NCBI GenBank assembly: GCA_905147135.1
Contig: LR990052.1
Span: 14,694,200 to 14,758,199 of the forward strand
From: Blastobasis lacticolella
Lineage: Eukaryota > Arthropoda > Insecta > Lepidoptera > Blastobasidae
Reading direction: 5' to 3'
DNA: 64,000 bases
Position 1 is the first letter of the stretch; each line of letters begins with the position of its first letter. Positions 36,125 to 47,854 of this stretch are shown one piece after another. Both the position numbers and the translations under genes were made by a program. A model generated the notes under the pieces. The model saw nothing but the letters and a program-made list of their open reading frames with translations. It did not search any database and had not been told where the DNA came from.

Positions 36125-36321
36125 GGGCGCTTTTATAATTTGTAACGTGACGATATTATCGTGGATATCCACGGTATAGAGGAGAGGTATGAAGGGTACG
36201 TTTTTGTTGTAAAGGCTTCTCTAGTAAATACACTTTAATGCATACCCCTTTCATGCCACCTCTCCCCTATATTGTGGACGTCCACGATAATATCGTAACG
36301 TTACAAATTTTTAAAGCGCCC
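36125..36321. mobile_element. Foldback MITE, ~75 bp arms
   Basis: The ends GGGCGCTTTTATAATTTGTA and its complement pair through CGATATTATCGTGGA and GAGAGGT to near the centre. Each arm also contains a local palindrome (GTGGATATCCAC, GTGGACGTCCAC). No clear target-site duplication is visible. Confidence 0.8.
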
Positions 36322-36989
36322 TATAGTAGTACTTTGTTAACCCTGAGTCTGCCTGGATGTCACTGTCTTAATTACTTTTGCCGCTAGGGACAAAGTCGCA
36401 CGATTCTTTGTTAACCGAATGTCGACTAGGGGCCTAATTCTCGAGCTGTGACATCACGAACTCGATTTTTTTTCGAGCTAAATATCATGTAAAAATGTAT
36501 TTGTAAACGATATTTGACAATAGAGGATTGGCGAAGATCTGTGAGAATACTTTTTTTGCCTGCAATAGAAATTTGTGGCTAGAGAATATGCCGAATACGA
36601 ATGTCGCACGCGTAAGATACACTACCCAAATAGCCAAAACTACTTAAACAATTTTATGAAATAATGCTAAGACCACCTCAATAAAGCTGTTGTTAAAAGG
36701 GAGACGAGTAAGCTCAGAAGCGACTCAAAATCGTTTGTACGCCCATTTCAAGAAAGTTTAAATATAACGGTTTTAAAACACCGCTGAAGGAAGCCCGTTC
36801 CGCCTATTATCATTAACATAACCTTGAGAATAACTTAACCATTGAGATTCCTCAACATTAGTAATGGATTTCAAAGACTAGCTTAGCAGGCTGTATCTTT
36901 TGGTTCACGGAGGTCCTAGCTGGTTAGCTTTCCAGACATTAGTTGACTTGTCTCCTTTTATGACACCAGTAAGTCGAAGGGCTTGGTGT

Positions 36990-37935
36990 AATACTTTTTT
37001 TTCTTCGTTGTACTTTATCAACGGCCGCTTGAGATCGTTTCTAGACTGGCGGATTCCGCAGGAACAAGCGGGATTCGTGAAGGGAAAGGGCACTACTGTA
37101 CAAATATTGAACCTCAGACAACTCATAGAGAAGTGCTACGAATACAATACTCCAAGGATGATATGTTTCGTGGACTATTAAAAGGCTTTCGATTACGTCA
37201 GGTGGAATCATCTATGGGATATTTAGTGTCAGGCAGGGGTACCCAGCCACATTGCATTGCTTATCCGTTGACTATACGAGACTGGATATGGGACTGTAAA
37301 GCTGGATAATTTAACTTCTAGTCGCTTCGAATTTCAAAAAGGAGTGAGGCAGGGATGCGTTACTTCCCCCATCCTATACAACATCTATGAAGAATACGTA
37401 ATGCGCAAGGCCTTGGAAGAATGGAAAGGCGGCGTAAAAGTAGGTGGGATCAAAATATCTAACTTACGCTACGCGGATGACACCACATTGTTCGCCTCTT
37501 CGAAAGCAGAGATGGCGGAGTTACTGCACCGTAACTAGCCATGAACTGGGCCTTACCATAAACAAGGATAAGACCAAGCTTATGGTGATCGATTGATTTG
37601 TAGCCATCCAGCGAACCAACTTCTTGCACGACTATGAAACCTTAGAAGATTTTCAGTTCCTCGGTTCCAGTATCAACAATAAAGGAAGCTGCAAACCAGA
37701 GATACGTCGTCGCGTCGGTATGGCTAAAACGGCAATGGAACATCACGAGAGATACAACAATTTCTGTAGCCCGCTCCCTTGTCTTCTCGATATTTTTATA
37801 CGGGGTTGAAACATGGACTGTGAAGGCCGCAGACAGAAAACGAATTGATGCGTTTGAGATGTGGTGTTAGCGGCGGATGCTGAGGGTGCCCTAGACTGCT
37901 TTCCGAAGGAATGTCTCAGATCCCCAACTCGATGT
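36990..37935 (+). pseudogene. Degenerate RTE-type LINE reverse transcriptase
   Basis: In order: RIPQEQAGFVKGKGT, QILNLRQLIEK, CFVDY followed by a stop and KAFDYV, then GVRQGCVTSPILYNIYEEY, the catalytic NLRYADDTTLFAS, a frameshifted KDKTKL segment, FQFLGSSINNKGSCK with IRRRVGMAK, and the tail RIDAFEMWC. These are the conserved blocks of RTE-clade RTs in the right order. Several stops and frameshifts break the frame, and the endonuclease part is missing. It abuts a minus-oriented LINE tail at about 37935. Confidence 0.85.
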
Positions 37936-38105
37936 ATGGTTTCTTTATGCTACTTAGTGACAAACAAGCAAACAGGCCACCTGATGGTAAGTCGTAACGC
38001 CCATTCATACATTTAGGTTGCAGGTAACAAAAATGGAGAACCGCAGGTGCGTTGTCCCTGTGAGGACTAAGATAGAATGCCTCATGCCTGTAAGGCCAGT
38101 CGCCA
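37936..38105 (-). repeat. LINE 3' UTR fragment
   Basis: TTTATGCTACTTAGTGACAA, AGGCCACCTGATGGTAAG and TTGTCCCTGTGAGGACTAAG match 22612-22775. Confidence 0.65.
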
Positions 38106-38436
38106 AATAAGGCCTTAATGAAAGGGACGTACCTACAGCAATGCACGTAGCTTAATGCATACTCAATCAGATTGATGATTGAAATTTCAATCCACTGAAT
38201 GAATACATTAACATAAGCGAGCAAATTGTTTCACTTGCAGTTGCAATGTGCAAGCTTCAGTCAATTAAGCTCAGCGAGATTCATTCGCGCCATGTTCAAC
38301 ATAGCACCATTTTACACCAGCTGAATGATGCAACGAGGCGGTGAGGCAGTAATTAGTGATGGGGAGTTATCGACGCCTCGGTAAATATCGAGCAGATCAA
38401 TCAAAAATACTTTTACGTAATATTTATTTGATTCAT

Positions 38437-39258
38437 GTCCGATTACACTAAACTTAGGCGACTCCTAAGCTGGCGCCTTAAGGTGTTCCTGAGCATTTAT
38501 GAGTCACAAAATCGGTGTCACGGACGTAAGAGTTCACCCGGCTTCACTAAACTCGAATTAAGCATTATCGAACTAGGAAACTCTTATCTATAGGAATGGC
38601 CTTAGCCAATTGGTCTATTTCACCAAACCTCTACCTCTAAGCAAGATTTATCTATGGATTCACGTTGTAATGTTGGTAACCTGTAGAGTACTACAAACTT
38701 GATACTTTGATTCAGTTTCGGCCACCGGGGCAGAAAAGTTTTTTGTGGGCATAGAGAAAATATTTACTAACGTAATAGAGCAGCCATCACAAACAAAAAT
38801 ATTGTACCAACCTGTCACGTGCGGGAGGTGCGGGGGGAGGCTGCTAAATCATAGAATGACCGATGAAATGTTATCATTTTCTTTATTTTTGGCCCTCGAA
38901 TGGTTCGTACAGTTTTTAATGCACAAGATGTCGTTTTTTTGAATATCCAAGCCACTGTCAGATTGGTCCGCGTCGCGCAATGTCTCAGAACTGACTGCGG
39001 CCACTGTTGTCCATGGACCGCAAAGCGTGGTTCAAAGAAAATACTTGCGGTGTCTCCTCTATTACTTTAGTAAACATTTTCTCTATGGTTGTGGGAAACA
39101 TAACGCATTTGTAATTTTAGGCGATGCCTAGGGACCGCCCAATCTACTTCCTATTTCGTAGCGGTTGGTGCGGTTGGTGGCACGTATTTTCGTCTTAAGT
39201 AATTCCTAAGAATTTGGGTATCGGATTAAGGTGATTCCTATGTTTTGTGAAAACGGGC
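38437..39258. mobile_element. Family D inverted-repeat element carrying a nested element
   Basis: The left end (TGTCCGATTACACTAAACTT then AGGCGACTCCTAAG) imperfectly pairs with the right end (complement of CTTAAGGTGATTCC and TATGTTTTGTGAAAACGGGC). The interior matches 11143-11606. The length is inflated by a 338 bp insertion at 38750-39087. Confidence 0.7.
38750..39087. mobile_element. hAT-like MITE nested in family D
   Basis: Terminal repeats begin CATAGAGAAAATATTTACTA at the left and its near complement at the right (about 30 bp, two mismatches in the compared stretch). Flanks TTTGTGGG (38742-38749) and GTTGTGGG (39088-39095) look like an 8 bp target duplication. The related copy at 11143-11606 has a single CTGTGGG at the same place. 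Confidence 0.75.
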
Positions 39259-39589
39259 ATTAGCGAGTTTGGTTTTTACTTATGGTTTGTGTTGGTTCAA
39301 TGCTCAATTCTCTTTATCATTTCTCAATTTTAGTCACAAAAGTAAAAAAAGGTAAAACATCTGGAAATGATGTTTTTGCTACAATAAAATTTCAATGTCC
39401 GTGATCTAGACTTGCTAAGGTATCCTGAAGGAAAACAGATATCGTACTGTACTTTATGTCATAAAGTTTTATTAAATAAATATCGATATAAAGATCGACT
39501 TTTGCCATCCGTATTGATGGCATGCTGGGAACGTAATGAGTACGAGCGTACATAATTGCGAGCGACTCTCAAACCAGACCCGAATTAAA

Positions 39590-39844
39590 TTAACTTCCTC
39601 TAACGCCTTTCGAGGGAATTTCCTTCCAATGCTCTTCAACATTTTCTTTATGAATAGCTTTGATGTCTAAACCACTTAAGTACGATATCACTTTGCGTTG
39701 CCACAAAATTTGGCTGTGGTTGTTTTTATTAGGGCCCCTAAAATTAAACGGTGTTAATTTAAATACCTGCCCTGCGTCTTCACGACGAACAGTACAGTCT
39801 GGCAAGTAAGTTGTGAAGAATTTGAGTACGCCACTATATAGCAA
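39590..39844 (-). CDS. Unrecognised ORF without ATG, possible exon or retrocopy fragment
   Basis: An open frame of about 85 codons ends in TAA at 39590. It has no ATG in the open stretch, and an in-frame TGA closes it upstream. The residues are well mixed (for example FFTTYLPDC, RREDAGQVFKLTPF, KVISYLSGLDIKAIHKEN) rather than low complexity, and codon use looks coding. I do not recognise the family. It could be a terminal exon, a truncated retrocopy, or chance. Confidence 0.25.
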   Translation of the reverse strand: MLYSGVLKFFTTYLPDCTVRREDAGQVFKLTPFNFRGPNKNNHSQILWQRKVISYLSGLDIKAIHKENVEEHWKEIPSKGVRGS

Positions 39845-39859
39845 AAGTATTCAATTTGA

Positions 39860-42370
39860 CAGAAATTAATTGTTGCAAGAGCAGTATTTCCTTAATACGA
39901 CTTTTTTGTCAGACTGTATCTACGTATATCGTCTGACTTTTCTTCCGTGTTTCAAGTAAATCTCTGCAAATTAAGATATTTCGTTCGTAATTTTTTCTAA
40001 ACCGTAATTATCATTCTAAACCCCTGACCCATTTTTAATTAGCTACAAAACTTTCAACTTACGTACCGGTATCATTACGACCACGCAACACTTTATTTAC
40101 CCTCCCAACAACAATACGGAACACAAATAACAAATATGAGGTAATGCTCATCTGGAAGTGAGAGTGGCAGCGCGGCGGGCGGGCACGCGCCTCCTTTTAT
40201 TTTAATATTGAGGCCAGTAAAACTTTTATGGCTCACAGAAATACACATTTCAAGCTCTCATATAGATATATAGATTAACATTCGGCTGTCCGATTCGTAG
40301 CTTTCGTCGATCAAAAGATGAATATTCTATCAATATTTATTCTAGTAGGAACTTTTTATTGGAACAGTACAAGCTATTGATAAAATAACACTTTTCACGT
40401 CATTTACGCATTTTAAATAGGTAATTAAAAAATGTAAGCATAGTGATGTTCTTTTCGACGTAGGTATCTACTTTCACATGAAACTAATCATTCATGACGT
40501 AATAAGGTTAGTTAAACTACGAACTAAGTCCGGCTAGCACCAAAATCTTAAGAATGTCCTTTGTTTTGTCCTAGAAAGTGAAGTTTTTTATTTAAATATT
40601 AATTTAAATACTAACGCATTTAGTGCAAGCCGCCATAGGTAACCTACATATCCTTTGCATCCATTCAGGCTTTACAAAACAAACAAACAACAAAAAAAAC
40701 ATCATAATCTCTAACCCATAATGAAATCTATAACCTGTAGCTAATTGAACAGTTTTGAATACGAGGAACACCGACAGCGCTCACTCCATTGTACAGCCCC
40801 AACCCCAACATGTTCACTATACAATACAAGCACAATACCCAATTCTGTGCAACTGCAAAGTTCTAGCGGCAGTTGCCGCTTGTTTCGGGGCCCGGCGCCC
40901 TCGGATGCGCTGTTCAAGTCTCGGAGTACAGACAGACACGTAGTATTTATTGTTTGGGCAATCAAGTTGAAAGCTCTGTCGCGATGTGGAATCAAGAGGC
41001 TCCCAAGACTCCAACCCAGCGTCTCCCTCGCCCAAGTATGAGCCAGCGAGCGTGCAAGTTACAGTACTGCCGGCGAAACTTTGCTTTCTCTGAGTAATGC
41101 AGCTCGTTTGTTCTCGACTAAGCGGCAAATATATTTCAGTGTACGGTACAATATCGTGTTATAAATGAACTTCTTTTGGATTTATGTGGCTGTTTGTTGG
41201 TGGTGAACATAAAACGTCGAGCTTAGGTTGGGAGAAAACTAGAGTGGTCTGCGAGACGTCTTATTGAGAACGGCTTGAATGATTAGGTATGTTCAGTTAA
41301 TTACCCCATTACCCCAGTGATAATGAATATAATCAATATTACATAAATAGGAAATGTAAGCTTCAAGAAGTGTGTTAAAAGTTCATATTTTAATGGCATT
41401 TCATTTAGGTATCTTAATTTCTTTAAGCCCATGGACGAAAAGCTCTTAGCAAGTGCTATTTCGTGGCTATTTTAAGGTACCGCGATAGAGCAATTATATC
41501 CTTTCATAATATCAAATCTTTTTCACAATTACACTGTTATTTTTTCCAAAGAAAAACGCTTTTCATACCACGACAATGCCGAGTATGCACACGGACTTCG
41601 TGTTACCATTACTTACAGCGTGCCTCTTTTGAAACCCTTCCTAAGTTCCCACCGGTTTCTGAGAAACACAGGAAAACTGAGAAACATGATGCGCTTGTAC
41701 TTTCAATAAGTACATTAAAAATTTACTTTAAGAAGTTTTAAATAAAAAAAAATTGCGAAAACATTTCTTAAAAACTAGGTCATCTTCAATAGCGTATGGA
41801 TCCTAGCGGGACCCCCCGGCAAGGTATACCGCTGTAATCTCCAGTTAACCTCACATAAGCTACCAACCTTCCAGCTGACAAGATTGTCAAATTAACCCTC
41901 TTCCGAATTGTAGCTCGCGACACGTAACGCCGCAGGCGACGAAACACGAGTGACAGGGGTCGGATATGGCTTCATATCTGCCCCGTTTACTTGTGGGTGA
42001 ATCGAATAACTGATTGCTTTTGACGCGGCGCCTCTTTGTTGCTGTTTCGGAGTTGGTGGCTATAGTTACGATTCGGTACAGAATACAATACATTCACGCT
42101 CTTGCCTGTATAGCGGCTGAGTTGACGGACACTATTGAGTAACCTAACAGTCGGTCTAAAACCTCTCTCCAACCCTGACACCTTATTTTCATCATTATCA
42201 TGTATTTAAGAGTATAACTCTTGTCAGACGCAATCGCTACTCCTCTCTCCTGTTCGCTAACCTCGTCATCTCCTTATAATTCTCGGCGCTCACTTTTTTC
42301 TTTACGTCCTTCCAATATTCAAATATTTGCCTTCCTTTACTTCTCTTTCCTTCACCTTCTATTACGTATT
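39860..42370. other. No gene called; GC-richer block at 40780-41100
   Basis: The block has five overlapping ORFs of 62-103 codons on both strands, which usually means composition rather than coding. TATTTCAGTG at 41133 is an initiator-like match. It could be an upstream exon or promoter of the CUB-like gene, but nothing decides this. Confidence 0.4.
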
Positions 42371-42371
42371 A

Positions 42372-42420
42372 TTTATTATTGCCTGGAGGCATCATATGGA
42401 CAAACGGTCCACCTGATGAA
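42372..42420 (-). repeat. Short LINE tail fragment (family C)
   Basis: CATATGGACAAACGGTCCAC then CTGATG is a diverged version of the family C tail, lying about 90 bp upstream of the CUB-like exon. Confidence 0.4.
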
Positions 42421-42510
42421 AAATGACCATTTTCGTCTACCACATTTGCGAAATTGTAGTTTATTGTTGTTTATGGAATAATAATCTTTAACAAAATAAC
42501 TCTTTTGCAG

Positions 42511-42647
42511 GTTGCAACAAAACTTATTATGGGGACATCGGCCGCACTTACGAATTGGAGCTGCATCGCCCTCGGGAGGACCTGGTGCCGTACGTCTGCT
42601 TGCTGACCATCACGGCGCCGGGAGGAGTGCATGGAGATCTGGTGCAG
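42511..42647 (+). CDS. Internal exon encoding a CUB-like segment
   Basis: A 137 nt stretch, clearly richer in GC than its surroundings, is bounded by acceptor CTCTTTTGCAG and a donor GT directly after GTGCAG. One frame is open (phase: two bases, then 45 codons, ending in phase 0). It encodes two Cys 28 residues apart (CNKTYYGDIGRTYELEL, then PYVCLLTITAPGG) and ends GDLVQ. The Cys spacing and the C-x-L-x-I-x-A-x-x-G pattern are what the first half of a CUB domain shows, so I infer an extracellular or membrane CUB protein. Codon use is coding-like, with many G/C third positions. Continuing exons could not be found here, so the parent gene probably has large introns. If the plus-strand gene runs rightward, the SDR gene may lie inside one of its introns on the opposite strand. 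Confidence 0.6.
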
Positions 42648-42649
42648 GT

Positions 42650-44050
42650 TTGTGAACATTTAAATTAAACATTCACCTTGAAAATATACGACTCAAAAAT
42701 GGTTTTTCGCCGCCAATAAATCATATGGCGATAAAATTGATTGTTAAATTGGCTCAACTGTTCCTTAGTGGAAAATACATAAATAAATAAAAAATAGGTA
42801 ATCATATCAAGGTCCATACATCGATTTGGAATAAATATTTGACTTTATACCCATAGTGATAAGTGAAGTCGATCGAGTTAGATTCTCATCAACATATCAG
42901 CCGGAAGACGCCCACTGCTGCATAGGGCATAGGCCTCCCCAGAGAGCTCCACAAAAGCCGGTCTTGGGCTTTGTGTGTGTGTGTGCCGAGTTAGATTATA
43001 TTTTCACGTAAATAACAGTAACACCATTTTTTATTACAAGTTATCGATATTTTACATCAAAACATAACTAAGTATCGAGTAAGTATCATCTCATCTCATT
43101 TCATTCTTAATATATTTTATGAGACTGTTCAACTAACGGTGGCTTTTATATGAATTAAACTTGAAGTGGTTATTAAATCTTAAGAGAGTGGATGAAACAA
43201 CTTATCCACCCTTAAGCCTAATTGGAGACTATTCAAGTAATGAACTTGGGATTGTTTGAGATTCTAATCTCCGTGATTGGACAAGTTTATCTGCTCGAAA
43301 TAACTCGTTCCGTCAAACCATTTACCTTCACAATTAGTACAATAACTTACCTGAAATAGGTTGGGCTTCCACTTAAGATTAAGTTCAAACGACTGAAGCC
43401 GCACAAGCTAAATCGTTTCGGATATGAAAAATGTTCTCCGGAAGGAGGTTCATACATTCTCGAGTTATAGGTACCTGTCTGCCACTTGTTCTTTCCCCTC
43501 CGCCTTTTACCTGTTCTGAAGAGAAATCCTTTTTTCCATTTAGCTTTCAATTGGGAATCGTAGTGTCTTGAGGTATTTCTCTCATGTTTCACTCACTTAA
43601 CTTGAGTTGTACTTGCTTTAAAATAACCCATAAGCTCCTTGAAAAAGTTTTTGCTACCAGTGTTAGCTTTCTCTATTCTGCGGCAATGGTCACTGGATAT
43701 CAATGGATAACAGGACATTGGGTGTATACTATATTATTTACAAATACGAATAATGACGGTCAGATCAAAATAAAGAGATTTAATAAGAAATGAGTACCCA
43801 TAAAAAATAATACAATTGTTGGTTGTGAATTGGATTGGTAGCGAGGAAATTGGATTCCAAACACAGCAGCTTTATTAACTTTTTAATTATATTTATAGAA
43901 ACTTTGTTCCAATCTTGTAAAATGTAAAAGCTTCTTTTAAGAATCTACTAACATTAAAAAGAGGAAAATGTTTGTAATTGTGAGTTGTAATATCCGAAAC
44001 ACATGGACAAATTTCAAAAAAAATTTACTCTCCATTCTTCCCAAGTATCA
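42650..44050. other. No gene seen
   Basis: No matching next exon for the CUB-like reading frame could be found here. A (GT)n run is at about 42969. Confidence 0.5.
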
Positions 44051-44051
44051 C

Positions 44052-44100
44052 AGGGCATTTTATCCCGGGATAAAATGCCCTATGAACTAACAGGATAAAA
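44052..44100. repeat. Perfect 30 bp palindrome plus partial tandem copy
   Basis: AGGGCATTTTATCCC and its exact complement meet at CCCGGG (44052-44081). The right half, with CCCTATGAAC, is repeated once more at 44092-44115 (AGGATAAAATACCCTATGAA). Confidence 0.8.
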
Positions 44101-44115
44101 TACCCTATGAACAAG

Positions 44116-46079
44116 ATTCCGCGAAATTGTCGGATGCTAACAGAGTTCCGAACTGCACCCGGCCTGGGTGAAAGCCGAGGTCTCCCGCTAGTGTAAAGTA
44201 GTTAAACCCGTAAAACCTCCGGTAAGCCTATAAACATTTGCATTAATAATCAGCTTAGCTTCATAAAGTGTGCCTATTTGGTCGAAACGTACAGTGTTAT
44301 CTCTGAATTAGCTGACGCGAGGCTTCGTTAGTACCAGGTAAGGTGAATTTAATTTCATATCGCGTGCTCGCCCCGGGCGATAACGGTCCGGTCAACCCTT
44401 TATACTCACCCTCGCAATTGTTGAGTAAACGTAAATGTTGCCCTCCATTTTTATTGGCGGGTGGGAAAAATGCGCTCCACATACGTGCTTCCGACACGAG
44501 AGCCGGAAGCCTGGTTGTCTAGCTTCGTTGATGAAAGCAGCTTCACAAATTTGTCCGAAACTCATATTATGTACCCACATAGTTGGATGAAATTCACTTC
44601 TATAAGGCTCCATCGAAAGCCAGCATCATAGCGTCACAAGTGTCACAACACGCGCTGTGACGCTTGACTTTATGCTGAGTACTTAAGTAGTAGGAGGCCC
44701 TTAAGTACTATGTACTAATTTTGTTACGTATAAAATTATTTTACGATGTGCTCTACCTAGTACTGAATAAACTTTTCTTTCTTTCTAAATTGCAGAAAAT
44801 ATAAACGTATTTTCTAAATTGATACCAAAAGTTACACGTAATTTGGTTTCAAGGTACACGAAATAGTTTAATTAAAGCGATTCTTCGTGTTTGTCTATAA
44901 TTATATTATTTGGAATCACCGCATAATTTTCTCACTTAATCGGTAAGTAATGTAAGTACATTAAAACGGTAGACAATCTATTAAGTCGATTTTATTTGTA
45001 AAGTTCTCGTAGTGCTAAAACCGCTGAACTTTCCAGTTTTCTGTGTAACTAAAGTCATATAATTACAGCAAGAATGCATTTCGTTGTTTTCTGTGTCACC
45101 GTTCATTAAGTCCGAGGCACGCCAAAGTTCAATTCCGCCAAAGTCGTTTGTTACAGGAGTAGCAAGCCTTTAATTTGCATGTAATTAGAAAGACTTTTCC
45201 TTTACTTATTGAACTTTCTTGTCATTTTCAAATTCTTTCTTCTCTCTTTTGTTTCGTTCCACTGCCTTTCTTTTTCGCTTCCCACCCTCTGTTGTTAAGG
45301 CGATGGAAATCGTTAGCCTTTTCATCAATTTATTGTCTTATAACCGCTACCGATCTAACTTTTGGGACTTCACCCGCACTGAATTTGATATAATGTTAGC
45401 GCTTTATTCTTCGACTAGATTCCTGCTTTAAAGCCGCCTACGTGTTATTTGAAACACTGATAACATTAAATCTATTTGTAGCTTGCGTATAGAGTGGCCT
45501 ACGTTTCTTGAGAACTGAACTGAAATAATTTTCTGTAGCTACCGAAATTAAATTGAAAATTTCCCACAAAATGGTACCAGGTTCGATTTTAAGTTGTTTT
45601 AGAGGGTTATACATATTAATCCAGTATTTTTATTTAAAAATGCACCTCGTGGTTTCTAAGAAAATATACTCTCTTATAGTTTCGGATTTATCTCATATGC
45701 TCACATATAGGTAGTGTTGTTTAAATAAATCTTCAGTCGGTTCCGAACCAGGACCCAGTCACGTCAGCCCCTTTCTGTGCATCCCCTAGGGCATGGAAGC
45801 AGGTCACCCGTGGTCAGGCACTGACCGGAAATTATGTTTACTTCGCCCCGATAGCTCGGTTACTTTGCGATGTTGTTTTAGCTCAGATTTATGCAATAGA
45901 TTACCTTTGTACTTCTTCTGTAGCCAAGCTCATATCTTACAGTCGGCTGTTTCGGGATGTTGATGATGGCGATGTTATATAGCTTAAATATATAGCTTTC
46001 CTCCAAATTCACAGACAAATCGCAAAGTGACACCGAAAATTTATCAATATATTTTTACTTAGGTAGTAAATAATAAATA
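44116..46079. other. No gene called
   Basis: At 44297-44613 two minus frames are open in turn (66 and 73 codons) with GTGAGT (44410-44405) between them. No domain is recognised. A LINE-like tail, GTACTGAATAAACTTTTCTT, is at about 44760. Confidence 0.4.
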
Positions 46080-46332
46080 TAAATATGTTTGGACAAATTC
46101 ACACAGCGCCATCTAGCCCAAAAGTAAGTAAAGCTTCTGCTATGAGTATTAGATAACTGATAAACTACTTCTGTACTTTTTTAAATACATACTTGTTATA
46201 TATAGGTACTGTACTCAGCCCCATAACAGAAATTAAAATTCATCATTTAAATTTCTGCTCGTCTGGGAATCGAACCCGGGACCTCTACGTGGCAGATCGG
46301 CATGCCAACCAATTCAACCACTCAGGTCGTCA
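46080..46332 (-). mobile_element. SINE family F copy 2 (tRNA-derived)
   Basis: On the minus strand the head reads CCTGAGTGGTTGAATTGGTT and then a perfect B box GGTTCGATTCC (46270-46280). The body has AATGATGAATTTTAATTTCT and the tail ends near TTTGTCCAAACATATTT. This is the best-preserved copy. Confidence 0.8.
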
Positions 46333-46864
46333 TTACCTAGCTATATGGTTTTCGTTGCATTCATTTCATTTTATGAATAAAAAACCTTGCAATAGCAAAC
46401 AACTAGTTTAATGTCTATTGTAGAAACATGCAACGTGCTTATTAAAGCCGTGTCGTAAAGCCCAACGTGAATTTGCTTGCTTTCAACAGTTATGCAACAA
46501 AGTTGTATGTTCATAAAGTTTCAGACCAAACCACAAAGCAATTTGTGCACAACAATTTCGCCCGTTTGAACATTGTGATTTGAGAAAACCAATTATTTTG
46601 GAATTTAGAGACAATAAGTGAAATAGTCAACTATGAATTTATATTTAAGACAAATAACAATGTAGGTTTAATTAAATTGAAATCTTTACAACAAACTTCA
46701 TTATTACTTTTTTGGTAACTATTTAGATTAATATATTAATGATCCTTCAAAGAGAGAGTGCGTACGTCCCCGAATAGAATAATAGTATCAATATACTATG
46801 GCTTCTATATATTTGACAGCAACTTCATTATTATTATTATGTTATATGTGATATTATTAATTAT

Positions 46865-46929
46865 GTATTTATGGGACCTATCTACTTGAAATAAATGACA
46901 TTTAATTTAATTTAATTTTAATTTTAATT
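46865..46929 (+). repeat. LINE-like 3' tail with ATTTA repeats
   Basis: GGGACCTATCTACTTGAAAT then AAATGACA and repeated TTTAA/TTTTAA units resemble a common insect non-LTR 3' end. Confidence 0.45.
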
Positions 46930-47344
46930 AGGCCTCGAGGACTAGCTACCAAGACATCTTATACGTTTCTTTCGCATCTCAAACTAAAACTACAGCAACG
47001 TAGGTGTATAAAATGCAACGTATTGTGTACCCGACGAAGTATAAGAAAAGCAAGTGCCAAGAGCCGCGCCGAGAGGCTTTCAGGCGGGAAAGGACCAAAA
47101 AGGAGTCGAAAAAATAGCCGACGGCAAAAATCTTGCAGCAAACAGAACTGTCGGCGGTGTTACAAAAAAAAACACCTACCTGAGCAACAACAGATATCCT
47201 TGTAATATATAAATTTTTGAACATGAATCCAGTAGGTTTTGAGATGTGTCAAATGTACCCTCAACCGGATAAGTGTAGAGGTTTGAATGTTTAGATGCAA
47301 AACAGGTGTCAAGATAAAATAGGTTTTAAGACTCGTGGTTGTTC

Positions 47345-47520
47345 ACTACACTTTCATCAGACATATACATATACAAAAAAAAATAAAAAAAAATTATCGG
47401 ATTTGATACCACTACTACTTGTGACCAGACGCGTGCAACGCAGTTGAAATATCGAGATATAACAAATTCTTACCATTGTAACATATCCGATAATATTATT
47501 ATGTGTGATGAAAGTGTAGT
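47345..47520. repeat. Interrupted palindrome ~176 bp
   Basis: ACTACACTTTCATCA (47345-47359) pairs with 47506-47520, and ATTATCGGAT (47393-47402) pairs with ATCCGATAAT (47485-47494). It directly precedes a LINE 3' end. Confidence 0.65.
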
Positions 47521-47545
47521 CAAGATTAGTGATTAAGTCCCGTGG

Positions 47546-47852
47546 TTTAAAGTCGCCCGACTGGGGAAGTACCTCCAACTTACAGAATGCCGCAGCTAAA
47601 CAATACTCTTAAATAGTATTGTGTTTCTGCCGGTGAGTAAGGTCTCCAGTGCTCCATGGGGTGGGGATTTGGGGAACCATGGCTATAGCAGTCGAGGGGC
47701 ATTTGCCTTTTCGCTGCTAGATCAACGTGTTATAGAGGTGAGCAACGCATTGGTGTTGCTAATGTCTTTAGGCAGTGGTCACTACTTCCCATCAGGTGGC
47801 CCGCTTGCCTGTATGCCTACCGTATGCCATAAATAAAAAAAAAAAAAAAAAA
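47546..47852 (+). mobile_element. LINE 3' UTR (family C) with intact poly(A)
   Basis: CGACTGGGGAAGTACCTCC, TGCTCCATGGGGTGGGGATT, TTCCCATCAGGTGGCCCGCT and an AATAAA at 47832 lead into 18 A. The uninterrupted tail suggests a younger insertion than its relatives. The 71-codon ORF across it is a shadow. Confidence 0.8.
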
Positions 47853-47854
47853 CA

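Noticed and set aside
36900..37538. Functional reverse transcriptase gene
   Set aside because: Conserved blocks are in order, but stops and frameshifts break the frame and no endonuclease part is present.
40741..41128. Cluster of overlapping ORFs up to 103 codons on both strands
   Set aside because: Openness in several frames at once reflects local GC content; no frame shows a motif or consistent splice sites.
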